From Planctomycetaceae bacterium (GTDB lineage Bacteria; Planctomycetota; Planctomycetia; Planctomycetales; Planctomycetaceae), in NCBI GenBank assembly GCA_021732845.1, contig JAKFUF010000047.1, positions 1-64,000 of the forward strand: 64,000 bases of DNA, read 5' to 3'. Under the pieces are notes generated by a model. It was not told the DNA's origin. It did not search any database and saw only the letters and a program-made list of their open reading frames with translations. Made by a program: the position numbers and the translations under genes. Positions 24,455 through 32,404 of this stretch are shown here, piece after piece (the first letter of the stretch is position 1; each line of letters begins with the position of its first letter).

Positions 24455-26065
24455 ATGAGCCAATACTCGCCAACCGCATGGTTTAGCAGCGGCGGCTTGA
24501 TCCTGACCCTCGTGGCGTTGGAAGTCATCGGGCGCGGCTTTACCTCCGAATTCATGGATGGTGCCGCGCTGTTGCTCATCACGGGGTGGCTCACGCGCCC
24601 CGGTTGCCGGATGCTCCTGGGACCCTTGCGGCCCTTGGCAGCCACCGGGTGGAGAACTGTTCGAAGTTGGGGAGTCGAACTGGGGATCGACTTTTCTGGC
24701 AAAACGCCGATTGAACGGGGTTTCCCGCGGCCCTGGCTGGCTGTATTGGGGCTGACCGGCGCGATGGCCATCACCCTGGCGACCCTTTCGACACTTGTCC
24801 CAATCAACCTCCGCGCGACGCTCGTTCCCATCAGCTATCTCGCGTATCTGGCATTGATCGGGCTGCTGTGGGCCGCCCTGGCCACTGGAGTCTTGATCCA
24901 CGCATTGCTGGGTTGGGCCCGGCTCCACGACTGGATGGTCGTTCGCAACCAGCGGCGGCTTGGGCCATCCATGCGACACGAGTGGAAGTTGACCTGGGTG
25001 CTGTTCGGGCTGACGCTGCAGGTGGCAGTGCTGCTTCCCGTGAAGTTGGCGCTGCTTGTGCAGTTGGCCATGCTGGCCACCGCCAGCCTGACATCGTTTG
25101 CCTGCAGCTCCGGCCTGGAAGTGATCTGGGCGTTCCGCACCGGCAGTCCGCCGCGTTCGATGGATGGCCGCTGGGTGGTCCTGATCCAATGTGCCCTCGC
25201 GATCCTGCTTTCAATGGCTTTGATCCTTGTCGCTCATGGCGGTGCCGTGGCCGCGCCCATGGATTGGCTGGCCGACACGGATCCCCGCCGAACCCCGATT
25301 GGGATCACATACATCCTTGGCTACCTCTTTGCCTGGTTCTCGGTTCTTGGAAACCTGGTGTTCCTGAACATGACGCTGCGTTTCGCGGCACAGGGACTCC
25401 GGTTCAACCCGCAACGGATTCAGCGCCGGCTGCAAGCCGCGCATCAAGATTGGACAGCCGGCCAGCGGCGCGATTTCGAGATTCAATGTCGCCGAGAGCT
25501 GGTCCGCCGTCTGAAGACTCTGTTTCAGCATGTGGCCCGCCAGAAGGCCCGCCGCGGCGGCACGGGCGTGGTCCTGGCGTTGCAGCACTGGTACGTGTGG
25601 GGGCTCTTCTGGGACAGCGATGAACACAGGATCGACGACGACAACACGATCTTTGAGGAGATCGCCGGTCCGCCATTCCACCTGGCATTCAGCCGTGAGT
25701 CGCGGTTCCACTATTGGCAAATGACTCAGGCCCTGAAAATTGACCTGATTTATGTGGAACACGGCGTCAACTATCGACGGCTGGTCGGCGTCTTTCGAAC
25801 CATGTTCGAGGTCTACGACATGTTCGGGGGGCGTCAGCGGGCCGAAGAGCGCCACTTCACCGGCCTGCCCAAGGTGCGCGTCATCCTGCATGACCACGAC
25901 ATCAGCTTCGCGCCGCAGCACGGCCGGGAGGCCTACCCCGAGCCCAAGTATCACGAGATCAGCCGCGCGCGGATTCTCCACGTCTTCAAGGACCGGGGTG
26001 ACGAAAGCGTCCTGGATGTTGTGCCGGAGACGGGAGATTGGGTGCCCGTGGCTTCGTCATGGTGA
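24455..26065 (+). CDS. Orphan polytopic membrane protein with soluble C-terminal domain
   Basis: 536 residues from the ATG at 24455. The first half has about eight hydrophobic segments (e.g. WFSSGGLILTLVALEVIG, AMAITLATLSTLVPINL, YLAYLALIGLLWAALATGVLI, GYLFAWFSVLGNLVFLNM). The last 210 residues are soluble and mixed alpha/beta: a basic helix (RIQRRLQAAHQDWTAGQRRD), then VLALQHWYVWGLFWDSDEHRIDDDNTIFEE and KVRVILHDHDISFAPQHG. Acidic and His residues in the last part could bind metal, but no family pattern is recognised. It is separated from murJ by about 145 bases and convergent with the methyltransferase gene. Function unknown; the reading frame is convincing because hydrophobicity and codon choice are consistent throughout. 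Confidence 0.78.
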   Translation: MSQYSPTAWFSSGGLILTLVALEVIGRGFTSEFMDGAALLLITGWLTRPGCRMLLGPLRPLAATGWRTVRSWGVELGIDFSGKTPIERGFPRPWLAVLGLTGAMAITLATLSTLVPINLRATLVPISYLAYLALIGLLWAALATGVLIHALLGWARLHDWMVVRNQRRLGPSMRHEWKLTWVLFGLTLQVAVLLPVKLALLVQLAMLATASLTSFACSSGLEVIWAFRTGSPPRSMDGRWVVLIQCALAILLSMALILVAHGGAVAAPMDWLADTDPRRTPIGITYILGYLFAWFSVLGNLVFLNMTLRFAAQGLRFNPQRIQRRLQAAHQDWTAGQRRDFEIQCRRELVRRLKTLFQHVARQKARRGGTGVVLALQHWYVWGLFWDSDEHRIDDDNTIFEEIAGPPFHLAFSRESRFHYWQMTQALKIDLIYVEHGVNYRRLVGVFRTMFEVYDMFGGRQRAEERHFTGLPKVRVILHDHDISFAPQHGREAYPEPKYHEISRARILHVFKDRGDESVLDVVPETGDWVPVASSW

Positions 26066-26133
26066 CGCGGATGACAGTGTGATTCGGCACCGGGATGATC
26101 GAAGGCGCAACAATCGGGCGCGTGCGGGTCGGC

Positions 26134-26958
26134 CTACTCTTTGCGGGCGACAAAGCAGGCCATCGGAATCGTCAACGCGAGTTCACCTCGTTCACTGGCA
26201 ACATGATTAAGTTTTCGCTCCAACGCCTCAAACATCCCCGTCGGCAAGCTGCCCGCCACTGACTTCCAGCCTGGCAAGAACCCCAGCCTGATGAAATAGT
26301 GCCGCAACAGGGAAGACCCGTCGGCAAATCTCAGACGGAACGAATCCGTTGCAACCTCGACGACTCCAAAGCCTGCTCCTTTGAGGAGCTTCGTGACAGA
26401 CGCGATTGTGGCTCGATGATTGACATGAGCCTCCAGTGTGTCCACGCGATCGAGATGACCCTCTTCGATCAACACGCTCCGAAACGACTCATAGAACTCG
26501 ACCATGTGCCCGACAAGATTCGTCGTGAGAAGCAGGTGCGCGCCGGGCTTGGCCACCCGGCGGCAGGTCTGCAGAACGAGCACAGGGTCTTCGAAGTTGT
26601 TGATGCCGAGATTGGAAACGATCACGTCGACTGAAGCCTCGGGGATATCGATGTCCTCTGCCTTCTGTTCCAGAACGACGATATTCTGCAGTTGTCTTTG
26701 CCGGACTTTTCGGCGCAGTCGCTCCACCGCAGGCTTCCAAGGGTCGACCGCAATCACCCTGGAAAACGCCCCGCAGCGCTCCGCGAGTTCAATCGAGAGA
26801 AAGCCTGTCCCCGCCCCGACATCCAGGAAAGTCAATCCCGGCTTCATCGGCACGCGGTCGAGCAGCAGCAGGCCAAATGGCGCGGACCAGAGCGGAAGTT
26901 CATCATAGAATTCGCAAAATCCCGGAGCAGCAACGTCAATTTCCTGCAAATAGTCCAT
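26134..26958 (-). CDS. Class I SAM-dependent methyltransferase
   Basis: 274 residues from the ATG at 26958, preceded by AGGAG at normal spacing. SAM-binding motif I is FLDVGAGTGFLS at 44-55. The acidic end of strand 2 is AVDPWKPAVE, and motif IV is IVSNLGINNFEDP. The order fits methyltransferase type 11/UbiE-like enzymes acting on small molecules or lipids. The acceptor cannot be deduced. It starts 56 bases after the stop of the DUF2332 gene on the same strand, suggesting a two-gene operon in which both members have Rossmann-like methyltransferase features. Longer in-frame upstream starts overlap the DUF2332 gene and lack a better ribosome-binding site. Confidence 0.88.
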   Translation of the reverse strand: MDYLQEIDVAAPGFCEFYDELPLWSAPFGLLLLDRVPMKPGLTFLDVGAGTGFLSIELAERCGAFSRVIAVDPWKPAVERLRRKVRQRQLQNIVVLEQKAEDIDIPEASVDVIVSNLGINNFEDPVLVLQTCRRVAKPGAHLLLTTNLVGHMVEFYESFRSVLIEEGHLDRVDTLEAHVNHRATIASVTKLLKGAGFGVVEVATDSFRLRFADGSSLLRHYFIRLGFLPGWKSVAGSLPTGMFEALERKLNHVASERGELALTIPMACFVARKE

Positions 26959-27014
26959 GGGTGCACTCCTGGTGTCATCTGAAACCGGGAAAATCGTCGC
27001 GGCAAACTGCATCC

Positions 27015-28004
27015 TCACGCCAGCCACTCAATCGCAACCCCGTGCGGGTGTGCCACGGCGAGCAGTTCATTCTGACGGCGGTCATCCGTGAACGAGGTCC
27101 GGCCAACGAGAAATTGTGGCGGCTTGACCGACATGGCCAGCGCGGTGATTTCGGGAATGACTGTCGGGGCTTCATTGGAGATCCAAATGATATGGCGGTG
27201 GCGCGAGGCCTCAGCCAGCACATTGGCGAATGCCATCCGCCTCTCGGCACTCAAATAGGACAAGACGGCCGAATGGAAAACAACGAGCTGTGCGTCGCGC
27301 GGGACTGCATCCATCAAGGCCGGAAGGTCAAGAACCAGATCCCCGCGGTGAACTGCAACTTGCCGGGTCTTTGCCAGTTCAATCGCCGCCTCCAGCCGCT
27401 GGCGGCGTTCGGCATGATCTGCCCAGACGCAGGACAACAGCCACCGCACATCAGCGGCCGCATTGAGATCGACTGGAGCAAGATCCAGTCCGGCCCGCCA
27501 GACGATCTCCGGCGTTCTGCCGAGGGAGGGAAACCGGCCCGCGACGGCACAACGCAAACGGACTGTCGAAGACGGGTCACCCACCGTTTGGGTTCCGTAA
27601 TCGTAGAAGAGTTCATCAGGCAGCAAACACAGCCCCGCGCTTGCGCCAACTTCAAGCAGTGCCAGCGGCCCGTCAGGCAAGGCAGGGAGGATCGTGGCGC
27701 AGCGACCGACCTCGTTGGTTTGGGTGCGGCGCGTTCGCATCAAAGCTGCAAGCTCGTGGCCTCGGTGCTGAATCAGCTTTCCCAATTCGAGGCGGCAGGA
27801 CGGCATTTGATCGGGTCCAGTCAGGAACTGAACTGCAGCGAAAAATAGATTCGGCTGCGTGACTGGCATCTGTGCAATGTAGCCAACAAGCTCCTCGTCG
27901 CGCGCCACTGCATGCGCCAAATTGAAATAGAGATCTGAATAATCGCGACATTCGTCATCCGCAAAACGCTCGAATCGCGTTCTGATTTGACCGGGCGTGT
28001 TCAT
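27015..28004 (-). CDS. DUF2332 domain-containing protein
   Basis: 329 residues from the ATG at 28004, with AAGGA about 11 bases upstream. The sequence follows the DUF2332 pattern: an N-terminal helical part (FERFADDECRDYSDLYFNLAHAVARD), NLFFAAVQFL, then TNEVGRCATILPAL and the Rossmann-like LALLEVGASAGLCLLPD. Later blocks are VVFHSAVLSYLSAERR and IIWISNEAP. The family is unannotated biochemically. The glycine-containing LLEVGASAGL resembles a SAM- or nucleotide-binding loop, so it may be a divergent methyltransferase. The gene immediately downstream encodes a canonical methyltransferase, supporting a shared pathway. The divergent cytochrome/DUF1549 gene lies across a promoter region containing a palindrome. 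Confidence 0.86.
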   Translation of the reverse strand: MNTPGQIRTRFERFADDECRDYSDLYFNLAHAVARDEELVGYIAQMPVTQPNLFFAAVQFLTGPDQMPSCRLELGKLIQHRGHELAALMRTRRTQTNEVGRCATILPALPDGPLALLEVGASAGLCLLPDELFYDYGTQTVGDPSSTVRLRCAVAGRFPSLGRTPEIVWRAGLDLAPVDLNAAADVRWLLSCVWADHAERRQRLEAAIELAKTRQVAVHRGDLVLDLPALMDAVPRDAQLVVFHSAVLSYLSAERRMAFANVLAEASRHRHIIWISNEAPTVIPEITALAMSVKPPQFLVGRTSFTDDRRQNELLAVAHPHGVAIEWLA

Positions 28005-28028
28005 TGAATTCTGTCCTTGTGCCTGCGG

Positions 28029-28090
28029 AGCGAATCGCACACATCATACTCACTACATATGCGTGCCTGCACATGTGTATGATGATCGCT
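28029..28090. other. Imperfect inverted repeat in a divergent promoter region
   Basis: AGCGA (28029) with ATCATAC (28044-28050) on the left mirrors GTATGAT (28077-28083) and ATCGCT (ending 28090) on the right. The middle also has ACATATGC/GCACATGT character. It starts 25 bases upstream of the DUF2332 gene's start, so it could be an operator or a leader hairpin for that gene. Confidence 0.45.
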
Positions 28091-28113
28091 GCGAATGAGC
28101 GTTGACCATGGCA

Positions 28114-28193
28114 CCAACGACCAATGGAATTTCGATCAGGACGCTGTGATGGCAAACATTGGACATTGTTTCACTGGTCATTGATTCATTCCC
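28114..28193. repeat. CCAATGA-family repeat (decayed copy) 5' of the cytochrome/DUF1549 gene
   Basis: The left arm is short (CAACGACCAATGG, 28114-28126). The right arm at 28157-28193 carries the inverse units (CATTGGACATTG ... GGTCATTGATTCATT). It lies 46 bases before the start of the cytochrome/DUF1549 gene. Better-preserved copies are at 34016-34183 and 55633-55727. Confidence 0.6.
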
Positions 28194-28238
28194 TCACCGA
28201 GTCATGCCCTAGCAGAGTCCCACGGAGCATTGCGGACC

Positions 28239-30602
28239 ATGCCGCCAAAGCCAGGCCTTTGGATCGCTATCACGTTCATTTGTCTTGTCAGCCGAGCCGG
28301 GGCTCAGGAGCCACAACTGGCGGGCGATGAGCTTTTCGAAAAGCAAGTCCGACCCATCCTCACCACGCACTGTCTGGAGTGCCACGGCGACAAGGACCCG
28401 AAAAGCGGGCTGCGGCTCACTTCGCGCGATCTGGCTCTCAAAGGCGGCGATTCGGGTTCGGCGGTCCTGCCAGAAAAGCCCGAAGAAAGTCTGCTGATTC
28501 GCGCTGTGGAATACCTCGACGAGCCGAAGATGCCGCCGCAGCAGAAGTTGGCGGACACAGAGATCGCGGTCCTGAAACGCTGGGTCAAGATTGGTGCGCC
28601 GTGGCCGGCTGCGCCAACAAGCGGTGCTGCCGCCGATCCAGCGACGCACAAGAGCGTGACCGCCAAACAGCGCAAGTGGTGGGCCTTTCAGCCAATTTGC
28701 GACCCGAGCGTTCCCGAGGAGAAGAACTCTTGGTCGCGCCAACCCCTCGACAATTTCATCGCCGCGGAACTTGTGGCGCATGGGATGACACCCGCTTCCG
28801 AGGCGGACCGGCGTACGTGGCTCCGCCGGGTCACCTTCGATCTGACCGGCCTGCCACCCACCCCCGAAGAGTTGGAAGCCTTTCTGTCTGACAGTTCCCC
28901 GGAAACTTTTGAACACGTCGTCGACCGGCTGCTGGGTTCGCCGGCGTTCGGCCCGCGTTGGGCCAGGCACTGGCTCGACATCGTCCGGTATGCCGATTAC
29001 CACGATGGAAATCCGAGTGCCCGCACCGCCTCATGTGATCCTCTCAACGCCTGGCGTTATCGCGACTGGGTGGTTGAAGCCTTCAACCGTGATCTGCCGT
29101 TTGACCAGTTCGTTGTCCACCAGATCGCCGGCGACCTGCTGCCCTCCCCCGAAGGCAAAGATTTCTATGCGGACGGGCTCGTGGCGACAACGTTTCTGAC
29201 CAATGGCTCGTGGGATCGCGGCGATGCCGACAAGGAAAAGATGGTCAGCGACATGGTCGATGACAATATCGACACCGTTGGCAAGGCGTTCATGGGGCTC
29301 ACACTGGGCTGTGCCCGCTGCCACGACCACAAGTTCGATCCGGTGTCGCAGCACGACTACTACGCCCTTGCCGGAATCTTCTACAGCTCGCACGTTCTAA
29401 AGGAGCTGGGTGCCAAAGGCGGCGAATACACGCTCAACCGTGTGCCCCTGGCTGACAAGGCCTTTGTGGCAAAACGCGAGCAGCAGCTAAAGTCATTGGT
29501 GGATCTCGATGGCAAGCTGGCGGAACTCGACAAGCGCACGCCCAAGCCACCGGCCGATGATCCGGAACGCGCGAAGCTGACGGCGGAGAAGACTCGGCAG
29601 CAGGCAGAACTATTGCCTGAGCCACCGGTGGCCGAAGCGGCGGGCGAAGGCGGCATGGCGGGCGGGCTGTTTCCGGGCATTCAGGATGTGCCGGTCCAAA
29701 TCCGCGGCAGCTATACCCGGCTCGGCGAGGTGATTCCACGACGAATGCCGAATTTTCTTGCGGGTGACAAGCAGCCACCAATCGCGGGCGGCAGTGGCCG
29801 GCGGGAATTGGCGGCATGGGTCATCTCGCGGGAAAATCCGCTGACGGCGCGGGTCATCGTGAACCGCATTTGGCAATGGCACTTTGGCGAAGGGCTGGTG
29901 CGAACGCCAAACAACTTCGGCCTACGCTCCGAACCACCGTCGCATCCGGTGCTGCTCGACTGGCTGGCCACGCGGTTTGTGGCGGAGGGCTGGTCGCTTA
30001 AAAAGCTTCACCGGCAGATTGTGCTTTCGGCCACGTACCGGCAGTCGAGCATCGTCCCCCCGGAACGAATCGTCCAGGATCCCGAGAACCGGTGGCTCGG
30101 ACGGTACGCCGCAGGCCGGTTGGAGGCCGAAGCCATCCGGGATGCGATGCTGTCCGTCTCGGGCGGGCTCGACACAACGGCTGGCGGACCCGCGAGCGAC
30201 AACCTCGCCATCGCGCGGCGGTCGCTGTATGTGCAGACGGCGCGTTGGGACCGCGGCAGTTTTGCCATGCTGTTCGACGCCGCCAACCCCGATGCCTCCG
30301 ATGAGAAACGCAACATCAGCACTGTGGCCCCGCAGGCGTTGTTCCTGCTCAACAGCGACTTTGTGAAGAAGCTGGCAATGCAACTTTCTGAACGCCTGGC
30401 ACGTGAGGTGCCGCCCACCAAAGCGGAGCACGAAACCGCCCGCATTCAACGTGCCTACCGCCTGTTGTATGGCCGTGCTGCAACCGACGAGGAAGCCGGT
30501 ATCGCCCGCGAGATTGTGAGCAGCGGCCAGTCCGCGGACGCCGGATGGACCGACCTCGCCCACCTGCTGCTGTGCAGCAATGAGTTTGTCTACGTGGATT
30601 AG
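28239..30602 (+). CDS. Planctomycete cytochrome c / DUF1549 / DUF1553 protein
   Basis: 787 residues from the ATG at 28239, GGAG about 11 bases upstream. A Sec signal (LWIAITFICLVSRAGAQEP) is followed by a planctomycete cytochrome-c-like domain with one heme motif, CLECH at 45-49, and the typical RPILTTHCLECHG and EPKMPPQQKLAD blocks. DUF1549 follows (WSRQPLDNFIAAEL, RRVTFDLTGLPPTPEELEAFL, FGPRWARHWLDIVRYAD), with a second Cys-x-x-Cys-His motif (GCARCHDHKFDP). DUF1553 is last (GRRELAAWVISRENPLTARVIVNRIWQWHFG and the HRQIVLSATYRQSS block). It is predicted to be periplasmic and heme-bearing. These proteins are hugely expanded in planctomycetes and probably take part in carbohydrate or sulfated-polymer use, but no member has a settled function. 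The DUF1501 gene follows on the same strand, the standard pairing. Confidence 0.93.
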   Translation: MPPKPGLWIAITFICLVSRAGAQEPQLAGDELFEKQVRPILTTHCLECHGDKDPKSGLRLTSRDLALKGGDSGSAVLPEKPEESLLIRAVEYLDEPKMPPQQKLADTEIAVLKRWVKIGAPWPAAPTSGAAADPATHKSVTAKQRKWWAFQPICDPSVPEEKNSWSRQPLDNFIAAELVAHGMTPASEADRRTWLRRVTFDLTGLPPTPEELEAFLSDSSPETFEHVVDRLLGSPAFGPRWARHWLDIVRYADYHDGNPSARTASCDPLNAWRYRDWVVEAFNRDLPFDQFVVHQIAGDLLPSPEGKDFYADGLVATTFLTNGSWDRGDADKEKMVSDMVDDNIDTVGKAFMGLTLGCARCHDHKFDPVSQHDYYALAGIFYSSHVLKELGAKGGEYTLNRVPLADKAFVAKREQQLKSLVDLDGKLAELDKRTPKPPADDPERAKLTAEKTRQQAELLPEPPVAEAAGEGGMAGGLFPGIQDVPVQIRGSYTRLGEVIPRRMPNFLAGDKQPPIAGGSGRRELAAWVISRENPLTARVIVNRIWQWHFGEGLVRTPNNFGLRSEPPSHPVLLDWLATRFVAEGWSLKKLHRQIVLSATYRQSSIVPPERIVQDPENRWLGRYAAGRLEAEAIRDAMLSVSGGLDTTAGGPASDNLAIARRSLYVQTARWDRGSFAMLFDAANPDASDEKRNISTVAPQALFLLNSDFVKKLAMQLSERLAREVPPTKAEHETARIQRAYRLLYGRAATDEEAGIAREIVSSGQSADAGWTDLAHLLLCSNEFVYVD

Positions 30603-30723
30603 AGTTTGCCTCAACATCTGCGCTGGTGTGGGAGTCTGTGAAGGACATCGAAACTGTTGAGTTCGACGAAGATGATCTTGGAAACGGAACCGTCAGGCTG
30701 ATGGGAGTTAGGTCAGGTTGAAT

Positions 30724-30829
30724 GGACAGGATGAAAAAGGATCGAAGAGGATCGGTTTGGAGAGCCTTCCAGCAAAAACATCCTTTCTTATTTCTTATTT
30801 ATTCTCTTTCATCCCTTTTAATCCTGTCC
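30724..30829. repeat. Imperfect palindromic repeat bounded by GGACAGGAT/ATCCTGTCC (copy 2)
   Basis: GGACAGGAT at 30724-30732 and ATCCTGTCC at 30821-30829 match the ends of the element at 1041-1134 exactly. The interior again has GATGAAAAAGGAT on the left, CTTCCAGCA in the middle and a CATCCTTTCTT-type tract on the right. It lies between the cytochrome/DUF1549 gene and the DUF1501 gene. The rest of this 364-base gap holds only the AAATTTG-type repeat. Confidence 0.7.
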
Positions 30830-30881
30830 ACACTCCGTCCGGCTCGCCTGCCAGGCAATTCGGTTCCGTGCGACAAACTGT

Positions 30882-30912
30882 TGAAATTTAAATCTGAAAT
30901 TTGAAATTATTT
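30882..30912. repeat. AAATTTG-family repeat (single arm) 5' of the DUF1501 gene
   Basis: GAAATTTAAATCTGAAATTT-type units lie 55 bases before the DUF1501 start. A weak second piece (GAAGTTTGAGATTTGAG, about 30934-30950) follows in the same orientation. Compare the two-arm copies at 42308-42458 and 47295-47587. Confidence 0.6.
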
Positions 30913-30966
30913 ACTCCATTTCTCTGCCGACATGAAGTTTGAGATTTGAGTCCCCAGGTCCCCGCC

Positions 30967-32355
30967 ATGAATCTCCCGCTCTCGCGACGCGAACTGCTGG
31001 CCCGCACGGGCTGTGGCTTCGGCCTGCTGGCCCTGGCCGACATGCTCGCCGCGGGTGAACCGGATCGCGCTTCACAGCCTTTCGCCCTGCGCCCAGCCCA
31101 TCATTTTGGGCGCGCCAAGCGGGTCATCTTCTTGTACATGCCCGGCGGTCCATCGCATGTCGACCTGTTCGATCCGAAGCCCCGGCTGGCGGCTGAGAAC
31201 GGCCAGCCGCTGCCGTTCGAAAAGCCGAAACTTTTACGAGTTCAGACTGGCAACCTGCTGGCGTCGCCGTGGAAGTTCAACCGGCACGGATCGGCAGGGA
31301 TCGAGGTCAGCGAACTCCTGCCACAGGTGGCCTCCTGCATGGATGACATCTGCGTCATCCGGTCGATGCATGCCGACAACATCAATCACACCGGCGCCGC
31401 GCTGCAGATGTGTACCGGCGAGCAGGCGTTTTCCCGTCCCAGCATCGGCTCGTGGCTCAACTATGGCCTGGGCACCGAGAACCAAAACCTACCCGGCTTT
31501 GTTGTCGTCAGCCCGGCCGCCGTGTTTCAGGGGGCTCAATTGTGGGCCTCCAGCTTCCTGCCCAGCGCGTATCAGGGAACTCTTGTTCGCGACCTCAAAA
31601 ACCCCATTGCCAATCTTGGCGAACCCACTGGCGGCCTCGACCGACAACGGACCAAGCTGGACGCACTTCGACGTTTGAATGAACTGCATCGCCGCGACCG
31701 GGTGATCGACAGCCCGCTGGACGCGAGAATCGCCTCATTCGAACTGGCATTCCGCATCCAGCGCGAGGCTCCGGAAGCGTTCGACATTTCCCGTGAGAGC
31801 GAAGCCACGCAGAAACTGTACGGGACCGACAAGCCAGAAACGGAACTGTTCGGGCGGCAATGCCTGCTGGGCCGCCGACTTGTTGAGCGCGGGGTGCGGT
31901 TCGTGCAGCTCTTCGACGCACCGGCCAACAATGCCTGGGACCATCACAGCGGTCTGAAGGAGAACCTGACGAAGCGCTGCCTGGCCGTGGACCAGCCGAT
32001 TGCGGCATTGCTGACCGACCTGAAGGCCCGGGGGTTGCTCGACGATACCCTTGTTCTGTGGGGCGGCGAATTCGGCCGCACGCCGACCGCCGAAGGGAAC
32101 AACGGCCGCGAACACCATCCGTTTGGCTTTACCATGTGGCTGGCCGGCGGCGGCATCCGCGGCGGCATGACGCACGGCGCGACCGACGACTATGGCTGGC
32201 ACGCCGTGCAGAACAAGGTCCACGTGCACGATCTGCATGCCACCATCCTGCACCTGATGGGGCTCGACCATGAGCGCCTGACCTACCGCTACGGCGGACG
32301 GGATTACCGCCTGACGGACGTGCATGGGAATGTGGTGCGCGAGATATTGAGCTGA
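30967..32355 (+). CDS. Tat-exported DUF1501 protein
   Basis: 462 residues from the ATG at 30967. The N-terminus is a twin-arginine signal (LSRRELLARTGCGFGLLALADML). DUF1501 blocks follow: RVIFLYMPGGPSHVDLFDPKP, SMHADNINHTGAALQMCTGE, PSIGSWLNYGLGTENQNLPGFVV, NAWDHHSGLKENL and LVLWGGEFGRTPTAEG. The Asp/His pattern (for instance FGRTP, HHPFGFTMWLAGGG and HDLHATILHLMGLDHE) is that of the alkaline-phosphatase/sulfatase-like fold, so a periplasmic phospho- or sulfo-hydrolase is a reasonable inference. It follows the cytochrome/DUF1549 gene, the characteristic planctomycete pair. No strong ribosome-binding site precedes the ATG, and two repeat elements occupy the gap, so independent regulation is possible. 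Confidence 0.92.
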   Translation: MNLPLSRRELLARTGCGFGLLALADMLAAGEPDRASQPFALRPAHHFGRAKRVIFLYMPGGPSHVDLFDPKPRLAAENGQPLPFEKPKLLRVQTGNLLASPWKFNRHGSAGIEVSELLPQVASCMDDICVIRSMHADNINHTGAALQMCTGEQAFSRPSIGSWLNYGLGTENQNLPGFVVVSPAAVFQGAQLWASSFLPSAYQGTLVRDLKNPIANLGEPTGGLDRQRTKLDALRRLNELHRRDRVIDSPLDARIASFELAFRIQREAPEAFDISRESEATQKLYGTDKPETELFGRQCLLGRRLVERGVRFVQLFDAPANNAWDHHSGLKENLTKRCLAVDQPIAALLTDLKARGLLDDTLVLWGGEFGRTPTAEGNNGREHHPFGFTMWLAGGGIRGGMTHGATDDYGWHAVQNKVHVHDLHATILHLMGLDHERLTYRYGGRDYRLTDVHGNVVREILS

Positions 32356-32404
32356 CGCGCCGCAATCCTCTTCGACCTTGTTCGGATGCGAACTGGGTTT
32401 TGCC

